Shown piece by piece: positions 1 through 5,245 of a stretch of 11,092 bases of DNA. The notes under the pieces were generated by a model. It saw nothing but the letters and a program-made list of their open reading frames with translations, was not told the DNA's origin and did not search any database. The stretch's first letter is position 1, and the number at the start of each line of letters is the position of its first letter. This DNA comes from an uncultured Mollicutes bacterium (GTDB lineage Bacteria; Bacillota_I; Bacilli_A; RFN20; CAG-826), in contig URQK01000049.1 in the NCBI GenBank assembly GCA_900549975.1, positions 1 to 11,092 of the forward strand, in the 5' to 3' direction. Both the position numbers and the translations under genes were made by a program.

Positions 1-1
1 C

Positions 2-1543
2 AGAGGTGAATATTTAGCGAGAACAGTTTCTTCTATTTCTAATAACACTGGAGTTTTATTTCTTCCTTATAAAGAAATTTTATCAGATGAAGATGAGCCG
101 GAAATAAAAAAATATAATAGCAACTTTGAAAAAGAAGAATACTTTGGAAGAAAAATTATAGTCACAAAGGAAAATGTTTTTCTTAAGGAAAATAAAGATA
201 ATACAGAATATGTTATTAGTGAAATATTAAAGAAAAGTAAAGAAGAAACATTTCCTCATTTTTGCTCTTATGCACAAAATAAAATCGATAATAGTGGGAT
301 ATATTTTGATGATAAAGATAAAGAAAACGCTGTTTTACGCTGCTTTGATAAACAATCTGTTTTTATTGTTTATGGACCTGCTGGTTCTGGAAAATCATAT
401 TTTGCTAAGTTGGTTGTTGGAATTCTTCCTGAGCTAGCCATTTGTTGTATAGCAATGACTAATCCGGCTGTTGATAATATGAGACAAAAAATTGGTGCAA
501 ATAAAGCTAAATATTCCACTATATCAAAATATTTATCTAATGACTTCTCAGAGTATGATCTTTTGATAATCGATGAATGTAGTACGATAAGTACAAAGGA
601 TATGAAATCAATCCTAGAACATGGAAAATTTAAAATGCTTTTACTTTGTGGAGATATATTTCAAATACCATCTATTAAATTTGGAAATTGGTTTAGTTTA
701 TTGCGCTTTTTTGTGCCTTCAAAGGCCATAGTTGATTTCAACAATCAATTTAGAAGTAATAGTGAAATATTAAAAAGAGTTTGGCATGCAACAAGAAATT
801 TAGACAAAGGACTACAGGAACTTTTAGATACTGAAGAAATTTCTCATGAGTTAGATAATTCTATTTTTGAAAAAGAGAATGAAGATGAAATTGTTTTGTG
901 TTTGAATTATGATGGACTATATGGAATAAATAACATAAATAAAATTTTACAATGCAAAAATACAGGACAAGAAATTAGATGGAAGCAATACATTTTCAAA
1001 GTAAATGATCCAATTTTATTTTATGAGACTGAAAGATTTTCTGGAATCTTTTACAATAATTTAAAAGGCAAAATTCTTGATGTATATCAAGATGAGAATA
1101 GTTTATATTTTAAAATAAAGGTATTTTCTTCTATTTCTACATATTTGTTTAACTCAGTTGGTATTGACTTTTTTGGATATGACGAAGGAAACACTTTGTT
1201 GGGCTTTTCTGTTAAAAAGCCTTCTGAAAGAGATTATGATCAAGACTATAAAAATGATTGTCATATTCCATTTCAAATTGCGTATGCAGTTTCAATACAT
1301 AAGGCACAGGGGTTAGAATTTGAATCTGTAAAAATAGTGATTTCTAACGAAGTTGAAGAAATAATATCGCATAACATATTTTATACTGCTATAACACGAG
1401 CTAAAAGACACTTAATAATATACTGGACAGCAAATACAGAACGAAATATAATTAACAATTTTTGTTTATTTAATTGCAAGCAAGATGCTTTTAAATTAGA
1501 AAGCATGTGTGCAAATTTGAAGATTGTTAATAAAGTAATGTAA
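2..1543 (+). CDS. SF1 superfamily helicase, RecD/UvrD_C_2 type, 5'-truncated by window edge
   Basis: This is an ATP-dependent DNA (or RNA) helicase of superfamily 1. The frame is open from base 2, so the gene begins left of the window; 513 residues are visible. An apparent TTG start at 410 is wrong because it would cut off the Walker A motif GPAGSGKS (374-397, visible residues 125-132). Then come Walker B LLIIDEC (residues 187-193), motif III CGDIFQIPS (216-224), motif IV NQFRS, motif V SIHKAQGLEF (431-440) and motif VI YTAITRAK (461-468). The last two are the UvrD_C_2 signature seen in RecD, TraA and Dda-like enzymes. About 120 residues before Walker A, rich in Lys, Glu and Asp, are not recognised and may be the end of another domain. 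The gene ends in TAA, 67 bases before the NERD-HRDC gene on the same strand, with no terminator between. The helicase assignment is firm; the biological role is unknown. Confidence 0.9.
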   Translation, partial: RGEYLARTVSSISNNTGVLFLPYKEILSDEDEPEIKKYNSNFEKEEYFGRKIIVTKENVFLKENKDNTEYVISEILKKSKEETFPHFCSYAQNKIDNSGIYFDDKDKENAVLRCFDKQSVFIVYGPAGSGKSYFAKLVVGILPELAICCIAMTNPAVDNMRQKIGANKAKYSTISKYLSNDFSEYDLLIIDECSTISTKDMKSILEHGKFKMLLLCGDIFQIPSIKFGNWFSLLRFFVPSKAIVDFNNQFRSNSEILKRVWHATRNLDKGLQELLDTEEISHELDNSIFEKENEDEIVLCLNYDGLYGINNINKILQCKNTGQEIRWKQYIFKVNDPILFYETERFSGIFYNNLKGKILDVYQDENSLYFKIKVFSSISTYLFNSVGIDFFGYDEGNTLLGFSVKKPSERDYDQDYKNDCHIPFQIAYAVSIHKAQGLEFESVKIVISNEVEEIISHNIFYTAITRAKRHLIIYWTANTERNIINNFCLFNCKQDAFKLESMCANLKIVNKVM

Positions 1544-1581
1544 AATAATTATTGATAATTTTATTAAATCGACAAATCATT

Positions 1582-1605
1582 TATAATGAATATAGTAATC
1601 GGAGG
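1582..1605 (+). promoter_or_regulatory. Possible -10 box and ribosome binding site of the NERD-HRDC gene
   Basis: A perfect TATAAT lies at 1582-1587 and GGAGG at 1601-1605, five bases before the ATG at 1611. No good -35 box sits 16-18 bases upstream: TTGATA at 1552-1557 is 24 bases away, too far. The gene could start from this weak promoter, from the helicase transcript, or from both. The ribosome binding site is secure and fixes the start; the promoter is tentative. Confidence 0.4.
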
Positions 1606-1610
1606 CAATT

Positions 1611-2918
1611 ATGGATTATTTAGACTTAATAGATCACGTTAAACATTATAAATTAAAAGAGCCAGTCTTTTTAAATGAACTTGGGAATAATGTTAATCAA
1701 TTTTTAATTTTAGAAAATCTATTAAATATTGTTGATGAAGATCAAAAAGAAATAATACATAATGAACTAATTAATATTAAAATTTATGACAAAATCAAAA
1801 CAAAAGTTGATAATAAATTAAAACATTCAAAAGAAAGCATTATTGTTTTAAAAGATATAACACTTAATAATTCATTAATAGATTATATTGTTATTACTCC
1901 ACATGGAGTAGTGGCTTTAGATGTTAAAATGCTAATAGGAGATATCGAAGTTAATGAAGAAGGTACCTTCTATCGATTACTTAAAAATGTACTAGGAGAA
2001 GTTTATAACAAAGTAGAAATACTTAATCCAATAATTCAAAATAAATATCATGTTAATGATATAGCTAAATTATTAAATACTGAAGAAGTAATAAAAGGAT
2101 TCCCTATTTATTCATTACTTGTTGTTACAAATTATAATTCGACAATTAGTATTACTTTTGAACAAAATGAAATTAATAAATATATTGTAGAACTAGATAA
2201 TTTGAATGATAAAATAGACGAAGTATTACAAAAATCTAGATATGACATTATGGATAATCCAATGTTTAATATTGCTAATATTATCATGACTAAAGATTCA
2301 CCAAAAACTTATGATTTTTCTAAGTATTTTAATGCGAATACTAATGAGTATGATGAGTCATTAGATAATAAATATGATAATTACATAACTAATCCTAATG
2401 AATCAATACGAATTGCTTTAAAAAAATTCCGCTCTAAAAAAGCTAAGCAATTAAAAAGATTATCATATAATATTTTAACTAATAAACAATTAGACATTTT
2501 AGTATTTAAACAACCAACTACTAAAGAAGAATTTATGAAGTGTGGCTTTACTGAAGATAAATATAATAAATATGGTGAAGAAATAACTTATATAATTGTA
2601 AATAAAGGTAAAGATATATTATTAAAAGATGCTTTTCCATTTGAAAAGAAACATAAAGAAAAAGGATTATTTGTTCGTATTGATGATCCTAAGAGTTTAA
2701 ATGAAAAACTTTACAAAGCTCTTAAAGTATATCGCTATAAAAAAGCAGAAGAACTCCGCTATAAGCCATATCACATATTTAATAACCTGCAACTAGATAG
2801 TATCATCTTTTATATGCCTAAAACTATTGAAGAATTAAGCAAAATAAGCGGCTTTACTGAAAAGAAGTGTAAAGCATATGGTGAAGATATTATTGCACTT
2901 GTAAAAGCTAATTCATAG
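1611..2918 (+). CDS. NERD nuclease-like domain protein with two C-terminal HRDC domains
   Basis: The protein has 435 residues with no signal peptide or membrane segment, so it is cytoplasmic. Residues about 65-180 match the NERD (nuclease-related) pattern: LIDYIVITPHGVVALDVK, with D91 and D104-x-K106 in the place of the D...(E/D)xK active site of restriction-endonuclease-like folds, followed by a G-x-I turn. Asp replaces the usual Glu of ExK, which is tolerated in this fold. Residues about 265-330 and 366-432 are two HRDC-like helical repeats, each with AL/RYKKA, an N-x-x-L-D segment, a P-T/K-T/E-E-L/F segment and a closing GF-T-E-x-K-x-x-Y-GE. HRDC domains bind nucleic acid in RecQ helicases and RNase D. 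The likely role is cleavage or binding of DNA, perhaps with the upstream helicase. The start is supported by GGAGG five bases upstream. The gene ends TAG followed directly by TGA. Domain calls are from pattern recognition; activity is inferred. Confidence 0.8.
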   Translation: MDYLDLIDHVKHYKLKEPVFLNELGNNVNQFLILENLLNIVDEDQKEIIHNELINIKIYDKIKTKVDNKLKHSKESIIVLKDITLNNSLIDYIVITPHGVVALDVKMLIGDIEVNEEGTFYRLLKNVLGEVYNKVEILNPIIQNKYHVNDIAKLLNTEEVIKGFPIYSLLVVTNYNSTISITFEQNEINKYIVELDNLNDKIDEVLQKSRYDIMDNPMFNIANIIMTKDSPKTYDFSKYFNANTNEYDESLDNKYDNYITNPNESIRIALKKFRSKKAKQLKRLSYNILTNKQLDILVFKQPTTKEEFMKCGFTEDKYNKYGEEITYIIVNKGKDILLKDAFPFEKKHKEKGLFVRIDDPKSLNEKLYKALKVYRYKKAEELRYKPYHIFNNLQLDSIIFYMPKTIEELSKISGFTEKKCKAYGEDIIALVKANS

Positions 2919-2933
2919 TGATTGCAAGACTAT

Positions 2934-3002
2934 AAAAAAGTCACGGGTTCTTCAAGAGGTGCAATTAATGCTCTAAAAAAAGTCTTAAAAGGTGCAATTA
3001 AT
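2934..3002. repeat. Tandem direct repeat, two copies of AGGTGCAATTAAT
   Basis: The 13-mer AGGTGCAATTAAT occurs at 2957-2969 and 2990-3002, exactly 33 bases apart. Each copy is preceded by AAAAAAGTC (2934-2942 and 2976-2984), so the unit is longer and the first copy carries about 9 extra bases. It starts 16 bases after the NERD-HRDC stop codon. Function is unknown; a remnant mobile-element end or a protein-binding array are options. Confidence 0.7.
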
Positions 3003-3040
3003 AGATAGCTTAACTATTTTGAATTATAGAACCTTATTTA

Positions 3041-3123
3041 TGTCGTTGGAAAAATGTGAAAAAATCACCTAAAAAGTTTGGAAAAATGTGGGAATTAGTA
3101 GCTAAAACACGTGGAAAAATGTG
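3041..3123. repeat. Three direct copies of TGGAAAAATGTG spaced 32-34 bp
   Basis: The 12-mer TGGAAAAATGTG occurs at 3047-3058, 3079-3090 and 3112-3123, all identical, with periods of 32 and 33 bases, about three helical turns. The stretch contains no gene. The layout resembles the multiple transposase-binding repeats at the ends of IS21-family elements, and a TG dinucleotide at 3041 could be a terminus, but no transposase gene is present and no matching inverted terminus was found. Iterons or another protein-binding array are alternatives. It is not a CRISPR: the repeats are too short and too few. Confidence 0.7.
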
Positions 3124-3153
3124 ATTTTTATAAATAAGTACATTAAACCAAAC

Positions 3154-3197
3154 AAAAAAAGTTATGATTTCAACTAAATGATTTCATAACTTTTTTT
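3154..3197. terminator. Bidirectional intrinsic terminator between convergent genes
   Basis: Two perfectly complementary 14-base arms (3154-3167, AAAAAAAGTTATGA, and 3184-3197, TCATAACTTTTTTT) enclose a 16-base loop. The A-tract on one side and the T-tract on the other let it work on both strands: for the NERD-HRDC gene from the left and for the four-gene glycosidase operon, whose last stop codon is at 3214-3216, from the right. Confidence 0.85.
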
Positions 3198-3213
3198 AAC
3201 ACTTTTTATTCTT

Positions 3214-5103
3214 TTAATTAGCAGCGTAATGATAATAATCTAATGTGACATAGTCATAATTACCACATACTTTATTACTATATGCATCTATGTAATTAGC
3301 GGCATGAATGAAAGTATATTCAATATTATAAGTTTGACCTTCACGAACATTTAATCGCATTAATGAATTTAAAATATAATTTGTAAATAAAGATCTATCA
3401 CCATCAGTTCTTCCACGGTCACTATCTTTTCCACCATCGAATTTAGCACTTTGACTAATACTAACAGGGATACCATTGACTTTAACAGTCATTACTTTAT
3501 TTAAATACATATCGCCAGTTTCTGAAGGAACAGATTGACTACTTGAAGAAACTTTAGTTACATAGTTAGATGAACCCGCAATTGAATAATTTAAGTAACC
3601 ATCTCTACTAGATACAAAGGAATGAGCCATTTTATCTCCTTCACGAACATTACCAACATAATAACCATCTCTTGAGTTATCAGTTACAAGTTTATTTTCA
3701 TCCCATTTAGTTGCAACAGCAGGAGAAGAATAAGCATAAGGCCAATTATCATGATCTTTAGCCTTAGATATTCCATCATCAGCTTTGTTTTTAGTTAAAG
3801 TAAACTTTTCAGCCTCTAGTTTAATAGATTCGTCAATAATATTTTTATTATTGTATTTACCAAAATCTAATTCCATATAGTCGTAGTGGCCAGAAGCATT
3901 ACCATTGTTAGCGGTAAATTTAAATACATTATTACCTTTAACAATATGAACTTTACCGATATTAACAGATTGCCATAATTGCATCATATAACGTCCATCT
4001 AAAGGTAAATTGACATCATCTTTTCCATCGCCATCAGTATCTTTACCAACGATATTAACGGTTTCATCTGGTTTTGCATCTATTTGACCTAAGAAACTTG
4101 CATTAGAAGAAACACTAAAATCTTCATCATTAATTGTTAATTTAAATGCATTAGCAAGCTTTAACTCTTCGATAGAATAATTCTGTTTGTTTTTGTTACT
4201 TGCTCCACGAATAATAATATCTGCATATCCTTCAGCTTCTGAATGATAATTATAAGTCATGGTACTTTTACCATCAAATTGCAAAACAAAGTCGCCAGTA
4301 GGATTAATCAATTTACCTAGTGGAGAAGTTACTTCCTTTCCATAAGGAGAAGCGGCACATCTTCCTCCTAATTTAGCTAAGTAATGACGTGTGGTTTTAT
4401 TTACCGATGTGTCTTTACTTGCAGCAATTGCAGTTCCACCTAAAGTAAAATCTTCAAATTCAACTTTTACATTATCAGAACTAATATTATTATCAAATAA
4501 ATCACCATAAATAGAATTACTTAATGAGTTTGTTGATGTGTATAATTGATTAGAACTATCAACAATAAATGGTGATACATTAAGAATTGTATTTAATCCA
4601 TCGCTAGGAATATTTAATAATGATTTAACTAATAAATAATCATAACTATTTCCATCATTAAATAAAGAAGACATATTTTCTTTATTATATGTTTTATTGT
4701 TAATTATTACTGATTTAAAAACACGATCAACTGTCGAAGAAAAATCATGAGTAGTAGCACTGTATTTATAATTAATATTAAATCCCATATCTAAGTAAGG
4801 AATAGTAGTGGCATTGTTATCATAATTATCAACACTAAATCCAGAAATAAATCTAGCGTTAAATGTTCCGTCTTCATTAGCAACATAATCTAAATAAGGT
4901 TTAGATACTTTGTTAGTTAAAGCGCCACTTACATCAATAGAATCACCGATTTGAGCAGTTTTATGAAGTAATATGTATTGTTCGTTGTCTTTACCTTCAT
5001 TACCAATAATAGGGCTATAGTCTTTAGTAGAAATATAGCATACTCCACCTAATGCAAGAGCGGTTAAAGCACTCATTAATATGTATTTACTAGTCTTTTT
5101 CAT
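3214..5103 (-). CDS. Secreted or membrane-anchored protein with two CBM6/35-like modules
   Basis: The protein has 629 residues. It begins MKKTSK plus a hydrophobic stretch (about 8-24), a signal or anchor without a clear lipobox or LPxTG motif. Residues 30-210 form an unrecognised N-terminal region. Two carbohydrate-binding-like beta-sandwich modules follow: about 212-415 (opens VEFEDFTLGG, closes SGHYDYMELDF) and 427-625 (opens LEAEKFTL, closes GNYDYVTLDYY). The E-x-E opening and the final D-x-x-x-L-D strand fit the CBM6/CBM35 pattern. The first module is clearly paralogous to those of the first gene in the operon (GRYMxxLWxxVNxG segment). An insertion at 355-363, DTDGDGKDD, is an EF-hand/dockerin-type calcium loop. 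It is the last gene of the operon: its ATG lies one base after the peptide gene's stop, and a GGGGG ribosome binding site lies within that peptide gene. Likely role: sugar-polymer binding at the cell surface. Ligand unknown. Confidence 0.8.
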   Translation of the reverse strand: MKKTSKYILMSALTALALGGVCYISTKDYSPIIGNEGKDNEQYILLHKTAQIGDSIDVSGALTNKVSKPYLDYVANEDGTFNARFISGFSVDNYDNNATTIPYLDMGFNINYKYSATTHDFSSTVDRVFKSVIINNKTYNKENMSSLFNDGNSYDYLLVKSLLNIPSDGLNTILNVSPFIVDSSNQLYTSTNSLSNSIYGDLFDNNISSDNVKVEFEDFTLGGTAIAASKDTSVNKTTRHYLAKLGGRCAASPYGKEVTSPLGKLINPTGDFVLQFDGKSTMTYNYHSEAEGYADIIIRGASNKNKQNYSIEELKLANAFKLTINDEDFSVSSNASFLGQIDAKPDETVNIVGKDTDGDGKDDVNLPLDGRYMMQLWQSVNIGKVHIVKGNNVFKFTANNGNASGHYDYMELDFGKYNNKNIIDESIKLEAEKFTLTKNKADDGISKAKDHDNWPYAYSSPAVATKWDENKLVTDNSRDGYYVGNVREGDKMAHSFVSSRDGYLNYSIAGSSNYVTKVSSSSQSVPSETGDMYLNKVMTVKVNGIPVSISQSAKFDGGKDSDRGRTDGDRSLFTNYILNSLMRLNVREGQTYNIEYTFIHAANYIDAYSNKVCGNYDYVTLDYYHYAAN

Positions 5104-5104
5104 A

Positions 5105-5245
5105 CTATTTAGCCCCCGTTTCTAAGAAGTCATCGCCGCTCCAATCAGCGGTTTCTTCAACTCTAATGTCATTAGAAGCCATCATCACATCTTCAATTTT
5201 AACCATGTCTACATTAATTTTCGGACTTTTGTAAATCTTTTTCAT
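5105..5245 (-). CDS. 46-residue peptide embedded in the glycosidase operon, unknown function
   Basis: The peptide begins MKKIYKSPKINVDMVKIEDV, followed by MMAS and an acidic tail ending WSGDDFLETGAK. The basic N-terminus, the K-x-Y-x-x-P motif, an alternating hydrophobic stretch and the E-D-V-M-x-A-S motif before an acidic C-terminus resemble short uncharacterised peptides I recall from gut Firmicutes and Bacteroidetes; this is from memory, not a search. There is no convincing signal peptide or membrane segment. The start chosen is the ATG at 5245: AGAAAGGA at 5256-5263 sits ten bases upstream. The in-frame ATG at 5254 is too close to that site, and a longer version from 5290 has no support. 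Its first 32 bases overlap the end of the GH3 gene in another frame, and its stop lies one base before the next ATG, so it is translationally coupled on both sides. Possible roles are a signal, ribosomally made precursor or membrane-protein partner; none is shown. Confidence 0.72.
   Translation of the reverse strand: MKKIYKSPKINVDMVKIEDVMMASNDIRVEETADWSGDDFLETGAK
5113..5117 (-). promoter_or_regulatory. GGGGG ribosome binding site of the last operon gene, inside the peptide gene
   Basis: On the minus strand, GGGGG ends nine bases before the ATG at 5103. It is formed by the Thr-Gly-Ala codons of the 46-residue peptide, so ribosomes finishing the peptide uncover or reach this site. This supports both the start of the last gene and coupling to the peptide. 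Confidence 0.6.

Noticed and set aside
410..412. TTG as start of the helicase gene
   Set aside because: The same frame is open to base 2 and the Walker A motif lies upstream at 374-397; a helicase starting at 410 would lack it.
3041..3070. Short plus-strand ORF starting at the ATG at 3040
   Set aside because: It encodes only about ten residues before a stop, has no ribosome binding site, and falls in the repeat array.
2934..3123. CRISPR array, suggested by ~33-bp periodicity
   Set aside because: Repeats are only 12-13 bp, of two unrelated types, in three and two copies, with no cas genes.
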